Part shown: one piece after another, positions 16,520 to 25,189 of the stretch
How positions within the stretch are numbered: the first letter of the stretch is position 1
How the letters are laid out: each line of letters begins with the position of its first letter
The notes under the pieces: model-generated
What the model saw: only the letters and a program-made list of their open reading frames with translations
Told to the model about the DNA's origin: nothing
The model's database searches: none
Source: Salinimicrobium sp963709775
GTDB taxonomy: Bacteria; Bacteroidota; Bacteroidia; Flavobacteriales; Flavobacteriaceae
Length of the DNA: 64,000 nucleotides
Assembly: GCA_963709775.1 (NCBI GenBank)
Contig: CAVPXS010000018.1
Location: 322,245 to 386,244 of the forward strand
Direction of reading: 5' to 3'
Made by a program: the position numbers and the translations under genes

Positions 16520-17282
16520 ATGAAAAACTGGTATATAAGTATTGTTGTCGTGCTGGGAATGATCACAATGACACCCGCACTACAGGCACAGGAAACGGAA
16601 GTGATGGTAAGGGTTAAATCCAAAGACGCCAAATTTATTGGCAGTTCTATTGGGGGAGCCATGGTCCTCATCAAAAATGCTGAAACAGGAGAAGTGCTGG
16701 CCAGCGGAAAAACGAGTGGAAGTACTGGAGACACAGAGCTTATCATGAAGCAGGCCCATAGCCGTAACCAAAGACTCACCGATGAAAATACGGCCGGATT
16801 CCTGGCTCAAACTGGACCTTGAAGAACCGGTGTTTGTTACCGTAGAAGCCCATGCCCCATACAATAAGAAGCAGGCAAGGGTAATGAGCAGCACCCAGCT
16901 GTGGCTGCTACCCGGGAAAGATATTACCGGCGAAGGATTGATCCTGGAGGTGCCGGGATTTGTTGTGGATATACTTTCCCCTCAAACTCATGAGCGAATT
17001 AGTGAAGAAAGTACCATAACAATAAAAGCAAATGTTGTGATGATGTGCGGTTGCCCGGTCACGCCCGGTGGAATATGGGATGCCGAAAAATATGAAGTTA
17101 AGGCTATCCTAAGCCGCGAAGGAACAAAGGTGAGCGAACTGGAACTCAAGGCAGGAGATAAACCCAGCACATTTACTGCAGAAACTACCCTCGAAAAGGG
17201 ACTTTATGAACTGCTTATCTACGCTTTTGATCCTGTTAGTGGAAATACCGGATTGGACAGAACAAATTTCATTGTGAATTAG
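16520..17282 (+). CDS. Exported protein of unknown function, interrupted by one frameshift
   Basis: Two overlapping frames form one gene. The first (from ATG 16520) has a signal peptide ending PALQAQ and a beta-rich domain (GGAMVLIKNAETGEVLASGK). The second resumes at about 16785 with IRPDSWLKLDLEEPVFVTVE and runs to 17282. The second half has no signal of its own. Removing one A from AAAA at 16785-16788 joins them as LTDEIRPDSW and gives exactly 254 codons. The shape suggests a periplasmic beta-sandwich protein; VVMMCGCPVTPGGIWDAEKY may bind metal through its two Cys. I do not recognise the family. Confidence 0.65.
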
Positions 17283-17563
17283 TCTGTATGGCAAACCAGC
17301 CGGAATTGATATTTCTCCGGCCCGGGAAGGTGAGAATAGGGTTGAAGCCGGTTTTGGCACTCACTCATCCACCACTGTTGATCCCAATACAGGCCCATGT
17401 TTCCCTTTTAAAGTAACACCCAAAGGTTTATTTTGTGGTGCGGGGAAAATAGTTTTCGGGAGTTTCAGCGGACTAAAATTTTCTCTTCAAAAATGTTAAA
17501 AATTTAAATGTTTTAATTTTTAAGTCATTGAAAATCATAACTTAACTGCTTATATAGAAAGTT

Positions 17564-18166
17564 ATGAGAAAGAAACCGACCATCCAGATTTTACCCGTCT
17601 TCTTAGTTTTATGTCTCAGCTTTGGGACTTTCTCCTGTAATGAAAGCAAAACTCAGGTTAACCCTGAGCAGGTAGCTTCAGGGGAAATGAGCCTGCTGCA
17701 GAATTCTTCCGGGGATATTTTGGCAATGAATTCTGAAGTTCTTCCAGTGGACGCTAAAAAGGATACTAACGTCCTGCTCACAGTAGATACCGAAAACATT
17801 ACGGAAGAGACAGTAGAAGAATTTGTGAAAATATCTGATGATCGATCGGGTTCCTCAGAAGGCGTTTTACCCTCAGATCATGTTGCTTTGGTTGAAAAGA
17901 ACATGAAAATATACTGGAGTGCAGAAGCTTTAAATCCTCAATTAGGAACTACGGTAGATGTGCTGGGGATCTTTAGAAAACCGGAGGGCGGTGCAGAAAT
18001 TCTGGACGGGGTTTTCCGCGATCCTAATAAAGATGGTGTTGTAATGGGAAAGATCAAGAATAAAAAGGTAGACGGACTGGAATATTATAATATCATGATA
18101 AGGATTAATGAAGAATCCCCCAGGACTTTTGTAATTGATCCCAAGCTTCAAATGAAGCATGATTAG
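17564..18166 (+). CDS. Hypothetical lipoprotein
   Basis: The 200-residue protein has a signal peptide ending FGTFSC, a likely lipobox with Cys near residue 25. The mature part is acidic and beta-rich (DTNVLLTVDTENITEETVEE; GVFRDPNKDGVVMGKIKNKK). No enzyme motif or known domain is recognised. The gene stands alone. A T-rich stretch upstream (17490-17560) probably contains its promoter but no clear -7 box was found. Confidence 0.75.
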   Translation: MRKKPTIQILPVFLVLCLSFGTFSCNESKTQVNPEQVASGEMSLLQNSSGDILAMNSEVLPVDAKKDTNVLLTVDTENITEETVEEFVKISDDRSGSSEGVLPSDHVALVEKNMKIYWSAEALNPQLGTTVDVLGIFRKPEGGAEILDGVFRDPNKDGVVMGKIKNKKVDGLEYYNIMIRINEESPRTFVIDPKLQMKHD

Positions 18167-18238
18167 GAAGAGGGAAGAGAGCGATAAGACTTTAATATAG
18201 CAGCGTAAAGCCTTTGCAGGTTTTCCTGAAACCGGATT

Positions 18239-18442
18239 TTATTTTTGTTTAGTTATATTCCTCTTCGGTTTCAAATAAATGCAAACTGAAAGGTGCCGGT
18301 TTTTTACTTCCTTAAGCCTATCTATCACATTGGCTTTATCTTCGATGAGGTGATAATTCACTGCTGAAAGATCCCTTTCCGGCGGTATAAAAATATTCTT
18401 CAAAAAATTTTTCATGTCGGGTCCGGCAAAATTGACTGCCAT
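18239..18442 (-). CDS. Possible small hypothetical gene
   Basis: A 67-codon frame from ATG 18442 reads MAVNFAGPDMKNFLKNIFIP and ends KRNITKQK. Codon choice looks coding, and the frame is open further upstream without a better start. It could be the tail of a decayed gene, since the adjacent sequence in another frame reads SAPHKIVGDTTAKG. It has no recognisable domain. Treat as tentative. Confidence 0.25.
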   Translation of the reverse strand: MAVNFAGPDMKNFLKNIFIPPERDLSAVNYHLIEDKANVIDRLKEVKNRHLSVCIYLKPKRNITKQK

Positions 18443-18557
18443 CAACCTTTGGCGGTGGTATCTCCAACAATCTTATGAGGAGCTGAAAAGGTGACTTCTA
18501 AATATAAATGTTGAGAAGGAATCTGTTAGGTGTAATTAATTTTCTACAAACTTGAGC

Positions 18558-18577
18558 TCAATGATAAATGTCATTGA
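18558..18577. promoter_or_regulatory. Crp/Fnr-like operator upstream of the PEP synthase operon
   Basis: TCAATGATAAATGTCATTGA is a long dyad (TCAATGA/TCATTGA) containing TGAT-N4-GTCA, close to the Fnr consensus. Its centre lies about 43 bp before the start inferred from a weak -7 box (TAAATTCA, 18597-18604). Confidence 0.45.
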
Positions 18578-18625
18578 ATAAGACGGTTACAGTTGGTAAA
18601 TTCAAATTACCTAAATATTTAGAAA

Positions 18626-19012
18626 ATGGAAATTTCACTGTTCCTGGCGAAACTCTGGGGTTGGTACCTGTTGATATTCTTTTTTATCCTGAGCTTCAAC
18701 CCGGTGAGGATCAAACAGATCTTTGATGACCTTAGGGATCAAAAATTCCAGATCCTTGCAGCCTTCATTGCTATAGTTGTGGGATTATTAAATATTCTGT
18801 TCCACAACATCTGGCAGCCCGACTGGCGGTTTATTATCACGCTGCTGGGATGGGCCTCACTTTTTTTGGGACTGGGGCTGTTTGTTTTTCCGGCTCCCAC
18901 TACCCAAAAACTGCAAGTGCTGAATGTAAAACTGGTTCAGACCATTTATTTTCTCCTGTTTTTGCTGGGTATCTTTCTGCTGAATATGGGATACCAAATC
19001 GTTCAATATTAA
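18626..19012 (+). CDS. Small four-TM membrane protein
   Basis: The 128-residue protein is mostly hydrophobic with about four TM helices (LWGWYLLIFFFILSFNPVRI; LAAFIAIVVGLLNILF; FIITLLGWASLFLGLGLFVF; TIYFLLFLLGIFLLNMGYQI). It has no recognised catalytic motif. It sits 19 bp upstream of the PEP synthase gene on the same strand and shares the Crp/Fnr-like control region, so they are probably co-transcribed. Its function is unknown. Confidence 0.8.
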   Translation: MEISLFLAKLWGWYLLIFFFILSFNPVRIKQIFDDLRDQKFQILAAFIAIVVGLLNILFHNIWQPDWRFIITLLGWASLFLGLGLFVFPAPTTQKLQVLNVKLVQTIYFLLFLLGIFLLNMGYQIVQY

Positions 19013-19031
19013 CTTTAAAAAAGCACCTGTC

Positions 19032-21419
19032 ATGGATAAGTATATAAGGAAGTTTAGAGAAATTGGAATGAAGGATGTTCCTTTGGTGGGTGGAAAAAAT
19101 GCTTCCCTTGGGGAAATGTTTACCGATCTTGCCTCACATGGAGTAAGGATTCCCGATGGTTTTGCCACTACGGCCGAAGCCTTTAGAAGTTATCTTAAGG
19201 AAAATGAGCTGGATCAAAAACTGGAAGAGCTTTTGAAGGAACTGGATCGGCCAGATTATTCAAACCTGAATAAAATAGGAGAACAAGCAAGGAAACTTAT
19301 TTTGGGCGGAAATCTTTCCGAAGATCTCGAGCAGGCAATCACACAGGCCTATAAAGATCTAAGTGGAGAAAAGCAGATCGAGGTTGCTGTGAGAAGCAGT
19401 GCTACGGCCGAAGACCTGCCACAGGCAAGTTTCGCCGGTCAACATGATTCTTTTCTGAATATTTCCGGCGAAGAGGCATTACTAAAATCTGTAAAGAACT
19501 GCTTTGCCTCTCTCTATACAGACAGGGCAATAAAATACAGGGAAGACCAGGGATTCGAGCACCGGGAAGTTGCCCTTTCTGTTGGGGTTCAAAAAATGGT
19601 GCGGTCAGACCGTGGCAGTTCGGGGGTTGGGTTCACTATTGATCCTGAAAGTGGTTTTAGAGATGTGATCCATTTGGCCGGAGTCTGGGGACTTGGAGAA
19701 AACATTGTGCAGGGAACGGTAAACCCTGATGAATTCTATGTTTTTAAGCCGGCTCTTGTAAATGAAAAGATGGCGATCATTCAGAAAAAACTTGGAGCTA
19801 AGGAGAAAACCATGGTTTATGCCGGTTCAAACGGGCATGCCTCTACAATGAATATGGATACCGAGCCTAAAAAGCAGGACCAGTTCGTATTGAATGACCA
19901 GGAAATACTGGCCCTGGCCAAGTGGGCCCTGGAAATAGAAGAGCATTACGGAAAGCCAATGGATATTGAATGGGCCAAAGACGGGATCACCAATGAACTT
20001 TTTATAATTCAGGCAAGGCCCGAAACAGTCCATACTTCAGTAAAAGAAGAACTTCAGCTGCAATATAAGCTTCTGGAGAAAGGCAAAGTTCTGGCTAAAG
20101 GAAATGCTATTGGTTCCAAGATCGCGGTGGGACCTGCCCGGATTCTCGAGTCCCCACGCGAGGCAGATAAACTTCAGAAAGGAGATATCCTGGTGACCGA
20201 AACCACAAGCCCCGACTGGGATCCACTGCTCAAAAAGGTCGCCGGGGTTGTCACAGATCGTGGGGGACGTACAAGTCATGCTGCTATAGTTGCACGGGAA
20301 CTCGGTGTTCCTGCAGTGGTAGGCTCGGGTGCTGCTACCCGCAATATCAAGGATGGGGAAATGATCACCGTGTCTTGTGTGGAAGGGCAAACCGGGTTTA
20401 TTTATCAGGGAGAGCTTAAATTTGAAACACAGGAGATCGACTTTGGAGAAATAAAGATGCCGAATACAGAGGCGAAGCTTATTCTTGCAGATCCGGAAAG
20501 GGCATTTCAGCTCTCTTTTTATCCTAACAACGGCGTGGGCCTTCTTAGAATGGAATTCATTATTACCCACATGGTTAAGGTGCACCCGATGGCCCTGATA
20601 AAATTTGATGAATTAAAAGATGAAGAGGCTAAAAAAGAGATTAGTCACCTCACCAGGAATTACCAGCAAAAAGAAGAATATTTTGTCGATCAATTGTCCC
20701 AGGGTATTGCCACCATTGCAGCTGCTTTCTATCCTAAAGAGGTGATTGTGCGAATGAGTGACTTTAAAACAAATGAGTATGCAAATCTTATTGGAGGGAA
20801 ACAATTTGAGCCTGAAGAAGAAAACCCGATGCTCGGCTTTAGAGGGGCTTCCCGGTATTACCACGACCTGTACCGGCAGGGATTTCTGCTGGAATGCAGG
20901 GCGCTGAAAAAGGTAAGGGAAGAGATGGGGCTCGAAAATGTCAAATTAATGATCCCATTTTGCCGAACCGTAGAAGAGGGTGAAAAAGTAGTCAACCTCA
21001 TGGCCGAAAATGGTCTAAAAAGCGGAGAGAACGGCTGCGAGATCTATGTCATGGTAGAAATACCCAGTAATGTGCTCCTACTGGAAGAATTTGCCAGGGT
21101 TTTTGACGGATTTTCAATTGGATCCAATGACCTTACCCAACTCACCCTTGGAATAGACAGGGATTCGCAGTTAATTAGCTCCCTTTTTGACGAAAATAAT
21201 CCCGCTCCCAAAAAGATGATCTCCCTTGCTATTGAAAAAGCCAGGAAAACCGGGAAAAAAATAGGCCTGTGCGGACAGGCTCCAAGTGATTTTCCTGAAT
21301 TCGCATCCTTCCTTGTAAAGGCAGGAATAAACAGTATTTCATTCAATCCCGATGCTCTTATAAAAGGAATTAAGAATATCAAAAGCGCTGAAGAAGAAAA
21401 AGAAGAACCCGTGGTTTGA
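19032..21419 (+). CDS. ppsA: Phosphoenolpyruvate synthase (pyruvate, water dikinase)
   Basis: The 795-residue enzyme converts pyruvate, ATP and water to PEP, AMP and phosphate for gluconeogenesis. Its domains are in order: the ATP-grasp region (GGKNASLGEMFTDLASHGVR; AVRSSATAEDLPQASFAGQH), the swivelling phosphohistidine domain with GGRTSHAAIVARELGVPAVV (His about 416), and the PEP-binding TIM barrel ending NDLTQLTLGIDRDS and CGQAPSD (catalytic Cys about 746). The CGQAPSD signature separates it from PPDK. It is downstream of a small membrane gene and a Crp/Fnr-like box, which suggests control by energy or oxygen state. Confidence 0.95.
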   Translation: MDKYIRKFREIGMKDVPLVGGKNASLGEMFTDLASHGVRIPDGFATTAEAFRSYLKENELDQKLEELLKELDRPDYSNLNKIGEQARKLILGGNLSEDLEQAITQAYKDLSGEKQIEVAVRSSATAEDLPQASFAGQHDSFLNISGEEALLKSVKNCFASLYTDRAIKYREDQGFEHREVALSVGVQKMVRSDRGSSGVGFTIDPESGFRDVIHLAGVWGLGENIVQGTVNPDEFYVFKPALVNEKMAIIQKKLGAKEKTMVYAGSNGHASTMNMDTEPKKQDQFVLNDQEILALAKWALEIEEHYGKPMDIEWAKDGITNELFIIQARPETVHTSVKEELQLQYKLLEKGKVLAKGNAIGSKIAVGPARILESPREADKLQKGDILVTETTSPDWDPLLKKVAGVVTDRGGRTSHAAIVARELGVPAVVGSGAATRNIKDGEMITVSCVEGQTGFIYQGELKFETQEIDFGEIKMPNTEAKLILADPERAFQLSFYPNNGVGLLRMEFIITHMVKVHPMALIKFDELKDEEAKKEISHLTRNYQQKEEYFVDQLSQGIATIAAAFYPKEVIVRMSDFKTNEYANLIGGKQFEPEEENPMLGFRGASRYYHDLYRQGFLLECRALKKVREEMGLENVKLMIPFCRTVEEGEKVVNLMAENGLKSGENGCEIYVMVEIPSNVLLLEEFARVFDGFSIGSNDLTQLTLGIDRDSQLISSLFDENNPAPKKMISLAIEKARKTGKKIGLCGQAPSDFPEFASFLVKAGINSISFNPDALIKGIKNIKSAEEEKEEPVV

Positions 21420-21441
21420 TCTGTACCGCTCCTAAATGACA

Positions 21442-21630
21442 TCAGGAATGCATCATTCGGTTGTTCACCGGCCCCGGATGTATGGAGTTAACTCTTATTC
21501 CTTTATCTGCAAATTCCAGGGCAGCGGTTTTCATAAATCCTACCACTGCATGCTTGCTCGTAACCCTGTTGGGGGTGGTCAAGGTGCAGTAGGCAAAGAT
21601 CCTCTGGAGTTTTTCTTGTAAAAACTGGCT
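21442..21630 (-). pseudogene. Remnant of a short-chain dehydrogenase (C-terminal part)
   Basis: The minus strand reads TSKHAVVGFMKTAALEFADK and then GIRVNSIHPGPVNNRMMHS followed by a stop. This is the YxxxK-helix to RVNxxxPG segment typical of SDR enzymes. The catalytic Tyr position and everything N-terminal (Rossmann motif, NNAG) are missing, and the C-terminus stops early. It is a gene relic between ppsA and katG. The plus-strand frame over the same bases is a shadow. Confidence 0.7.
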
Positions 21631-21761
21631 AATAAGTCTTTTTCAGCCAGATACTATAAATAATTTTCTGTCAAAGCATCAATTTTTACTATGAGCAGTT
21701 AAAACTTATAAGTCTTAATTATTGTAAATTTATAGGAATAACTAACTAAAATTTTATCAAA

Positions 21762-24023
21762 ATGGCAGACAATGAGCACCGAAATTCCCCCGGGACCCAC
21801 AAAGCCTGGGAAGTTAATGAATCCAGCAGATGCCCTTTCTTAGGCGGGGCCCTAGATAAGACTGCCGGAAGCGGAACTACAAACCGTGACTGGTGGCCAA
21901 ATATGTTGAACCTTAGTATTCTGAGACAGCACTCAAACCTCTCCGACCCAATGGGTGAAGACTTTAATTATGCTGAAGAATTCAAGAGCCTCGATCTGGC
22001 TGCAGTGAAAAAAGATCTCACCAAACTCATGACCGATTCCCAGGACTGGTGGCCGGCAGATTATGGACACTATGGAGGGCTCTTTATTCGTATGGCATGG
22101 CACAGTGCGGGAACCTACCGAATTAGTGATGGTAGAGGAGGGGCAAGTTCGGGTTCCCAGAGATTTGCACCTCTTAACAGCTGGCCCGATAATGCCAATC
22201 TTGATAAAGCACGCCTCTTGTTATGGCCAATCAAACAGAAATACGGAAGAAAGATCTCCTGGGCAGATCTAATGATCCTTACCGGAAACGTTGCTCTCGA
22301 GTCAATGGGGCTAAAACCATTTGGGTTCGCCGGTGGCCGGGAAGATATCTGGGAGTCTGAAGAAGATATCTACTGGGGTTCTGAAGGAGAATGGGTTGGA
22401 AACAAAGAACGCTACGCACGGGAAAATAAACTTGAACAACCACTTGCAGCCTCTCACATGGGGCTTATCTACGTAAATCCCGAAGGTCCTAATGGCAACC
22501 CAGATCCCGTGGGTTCTGCCAAAGACATTCGTGAAACCTTTGGCCGTATGGCTATGAACGATTACGAAACCGTGGCTCTTATCGCCGGGGGACATACCTT
22601 CGGAAAAACCCATGGAGCGGCAGATCCTGTAGAATATGTTGGCGCAGAGCCCGCAGGGGCAGATATCATTGAAATGGGACTGGGCTGGAAAAATAAATTC
22701 GGTACCGGAAATGCCGGTAGCACCATTACCAGTGGTATTGAAGGAACCTGGACGAACACCCCAACGAAATGGAGTAACGGCTTCTTTGACAATCTCTTTG
22801 GCTATGAATGGGAATGTCAAAAAGGTCCGGGTGGGGCCTGGCAATGGAAGCCAAAAGACGGAGCAGGAGAGGGCACGATCCCCGATGCTCATGATCCCAA
22901 TAAAAAACATGCCCCATTCATGCTGACATCGGATATTGCCTTACGGGAAGATCCCGAATATTTGAAGATCTCAAAACACTTCCATGAAAATCCTGAGGAG
23001 TTTGCAGATGCTTTTTCCAGGGCATGGTATAAATTGACCCACCGGGATATGGGACCGCTTTCCCGATACCTGGGACCCGATGTGCCTTCGGAAGAACTTA
23101 TCTGGCAGGATCCAATTCCCGAAGTAGATCATGAATTGATAGACCGGGAGGATATCGCTGAACTGGAGAAAAAGATCTTTGCTTCGGGCCTCACTGTCTC
23201 CCAGTTGGTGACCACCGCCTGGGCTTCGGCTTCTACTTTTAGAAATTCAGATAAACGTGGAGGAGCCAATGGAGCACGTCTTCGCCTGGAACCACAAAGA
23301 CACTGGGAAGTGAACAATCCACCGAAACTTCAGCAAGTGCTTACAAAACTTGAGGAGATTCAGGAGGAATTCAACAGTGCTCAAAAAGGCAATAAAAAAG
23401 TATCCCTGGCCGATCTTATCGTGCTTGGTGGAAACCTGGCTGTTAAAAAAGCTGCAAAAGATGCCGGCTATGAGATAGGTGTTCCTTTTGCCCCCGGAAG
23501 AATGGATGCCCTTGAGGAGCAAACAGATGCCGAAGCCTTTGAGCCGCTGGAGCCAAGAGGAGACGGTTTCCGCAACTATGTAAAAAAGAACGAATATATT
23601 TCAACCTCTGCAGAGGAGATGCTGGTAGATAGGGCACAGTTACTTGCTCTTACTCCGCCCGAAATGACTGTTCTAGTAGGAGGAATGAGAGTTCTGGGAG
23701 CGAATTATGATGAATCAAACCACGGAGTATTTACAAACAGGCCAGGGAAGCTTACTAACGATTTCTTTGTAAATCTACTGGATATGACCACAACCTGGCA
23801 GGCCCGATCCGATGCTCAAAACATTTTTGAAGGTCGTGACAGGAAATCCAATGAGGTAAAATGGACCGGCACAAGAGTTGACCTGATTTTTGGATCTAAC
23901 TCAGAACTTCGTGCCCTTTCGGAAGTCTACGCTCAAAATGATTCTAAAGAGAAGTTTGTCAAAGATTTTGTGAAAGCATGGGATAAAGTAATGAACCTGG
24001 ATCGTTTTGATTTAAAGAATTGA
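21762..24023 (+). CDS. katG: Catalase-peroxidase
   Basis: The 753-residue haem enzyme removes hydrogen peroxide. The N-terminal domain has the distal Arg/Trp/His motif RMAWHSAGTYRISDGRGGAS (about 108-127), the Tyr of the Met-Tyr-Trp crosslink in LIYVNPEGPNG and the proximal His in AGGHTFGKTHGA (about 277). The C-terminal, non-haem duplicate domain follows. Full length, with no signal peptide, so cytoplasmic. The gene is alone, with a clean terminator downstream. No OxyR-like or PerR-like site could be recognised by eye upstream. Confidence 0.97.
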   Translation: MADNEHRNSPGTHKAWEVNESSRCPFLGGALDKTAGSGTTNRDWWPNMLNLSILRQHSNLSDPMGEDFNYAEEFKSLDLAAVKKDLTKLMTDSQDWWPADYGHYGGLFIRMAWHSAGTYRISDGRGGASSGSQRFAPLNSWPDNANLDKARLLLWPIKQKYGRKISWADLMILTGNVALESMGLKPFGFAGGREDIWESEEDIYWGSEGEWVGNKERYARENKLEQPLAASHMGLIYVNPEGPNGNPDPVGSAKDIRETFGRMAMNDYETVALIAGGHTFGKTHGAADPVEYVGAEPAGADIIEMGLGWKNKFGTGNAGSTITSGIEGTWTNTPTKWSNGFFDNLFGYEWECQKGPGGAWQWKPKDGAGEGTIPDAHDPNKKHAPFMLTSDIALREDPEYLKISKHFHENPEEFADAFSRAWYKLTHRDMGPLSRYLGPDVPSEELIWQDPIPEVDHELIDREDIAELEKKIFASGLTVSQLVTTAWASASTFRNSDKRGGANGARLRLEPQRHWEVNNPPKLQQVLTKLEEIQEEFNSAQKGNKKVSLADLIVLGGNLAVKKAAKDAGYEIGVPFAPGRMDALEEQTDAEAFEPLEPRGDGFRNYVKKNEYISTSAEEMLVDRAQLLALTPPEMTVLVGGMRVLGANYDESNHGVFTNRPGKLTNDFFVNLLDMTTTWQARSDAQNIFEGRDRKSNEVKWTGTRVDLIFGSNSELRALSEVYAQNDSKEKFVKDFVKAWDKVMNLDRFDLKN

Positions 24024-24044
24024 TCTGTGTCACCGGTTTATTGA

Positions 24045-24077
24045 AAAAGGCGATTTGGGAACAAATCGCCTTTTTTC
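24045..24077 (+). terminator. Terminator after katG
   Basis: The stem AAGGCGATTT/AAATCGCCTT has a 6-nt loop and a T run. Confidence 0.9.
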
Positions 24078-24261
24078 ATGAATAATGAAAACGAATGTTA
24101 TTAGGGAATGAACCAGGATCGCTGTGGCTGCCCGACCAATAAGGCGGAACTCTGGAATTAGAAAACCAAGCCCGATCAAGATTTAACCGATTTTTAGCAG
24201 TTTAGATTTATCAGTTTACCCCAGTAGTTTTATATAGATTTTGAGGATATGGAACTCTGGT

Positions 24262-25005
24262 CTACTTCTCCGCTGCCCAAAGTATCCCTTTAATAATGTG
24301 TTCTAAAAACAGGGGTTCCTTATAGGCTTCATTAGTGTGACCGCCACCGGTGTAGAAAGCTCTGCCGCCATCGTACTCATGATACCAGGCAATGGGATGA
24401 TAATTTCCGTTCTCTCCACCTTCGTAAGATTGTTCGTCCAGAGTAGCAAGAACCCGGATCCCGGGATTTAAATTCTTGTAGTTATACCACTCGTCCTCGC
24501 GCTCCCATATCTTTGGCAGGTGAGATGTAGAAGGATGGCTTTGATTTACAACATGAACTTCTGCTTTTTGAATATGAGGATGAGATTTGAAGTAGCCACC
24601 TACCAATTTGCCATACCAGGGCCATTCATATTCGGTGTCGGCTGCGGAATGAATTCCAACAAAGCCGCCGCCAGCCCGAATGTACTCTTCAAAGGCTGTT
24701 TGCTGAGGGATATTGAGAACATCTCCTGTAGTGTTTAAAAAAATCACAGCATCATATTCCTTCAGGTTTTCAGGAGTAAAATAATGAGAATCACTGGTAG
24801 TATCAACCTGAAACCCCGCTTCTCCTCCTAATTTAATTAGCGCCGCCTTTCCAGCGGGAATGGATTGATGTACAAAACCCTGCGTTTTGGTGAACACCAG
24901 AATTTTATCTTTCTGCCCAGATTTTCCCGATCCCAGCAGCACCAAAGCCATTGCTCCAAAAAAGATAATTAAAATGCTATTTTTAAGAGGTTTAATTTGT
25001 GGCAT
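24262..25005 (-). CDS. ThuA-like domain protein, exported
   Basis: The 247-residue protein has an N-terminal hydrophobic signal (LIIFFGAMALVLLGSG). It then carries the ThuA (trehalose-utilisation) glutamine-amidotransferase-like fold: ILVFTKTQGFVHQSIPAGKA, GFVGIHSAADTEYEWPWYGK and PIAWYHEYDGGRAFYTGGGH. The family is common in Bacteroidetes in sugar catabolism loci and often attached to membrane-bound dehydrogenases, but no sugar gene is adjacent here. Biochemical function is not established for this branch. Confidence 0.88.
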   Translation of the reverse strand: MPQIKPLKNSILIIFFGAMALVLLGSGKSGQKDKILVFTKTQGFVHQSIPAGKAALIKLGGEAGFQVDTTSDSHYFTPENLKEYDAVIFLNTTGDVLNIPQQTAFEEYIRAGGGFVGIHSAADTEYEWPWYGKLVGGYFKSHPHIQKAEVHVVNQSHPSTSHLPKIWEREDEWYNYKNLNPGIRVLATLDEQSYEGGENGNYHPIAWYHEYDGGRAFYTGGGHTNEAYKEPLFLEHIIKGILWAAEK

Positions 25006-25120
25006 ATTTTAAATCCAGATGTTTTTGTAAAGCTATGAAAGATCTAATTATTAAATCTTCATGAAATTTTTCTTTTGGGGTTAATCTGTGAATTTAATTC
25101 ACGCTACACGGGGAGTGAGC

Positions 25121-25159
25121 AATAAAAATAACCCCTGGAACTTTTAGTTGCAGGGGTTA
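25121..25159 (-). terminator. Terminator after the S9 peptidase gene
   Basis: On the minus strand the stem TAACCCCTG/CAGGGGTTA has a 13-nt loop and is followed by a T-rich tail. Confidence 0.8.
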
Positions 25160-25189
25160 ATTAAAGATCTTCAGTAAATAACGGCACTT

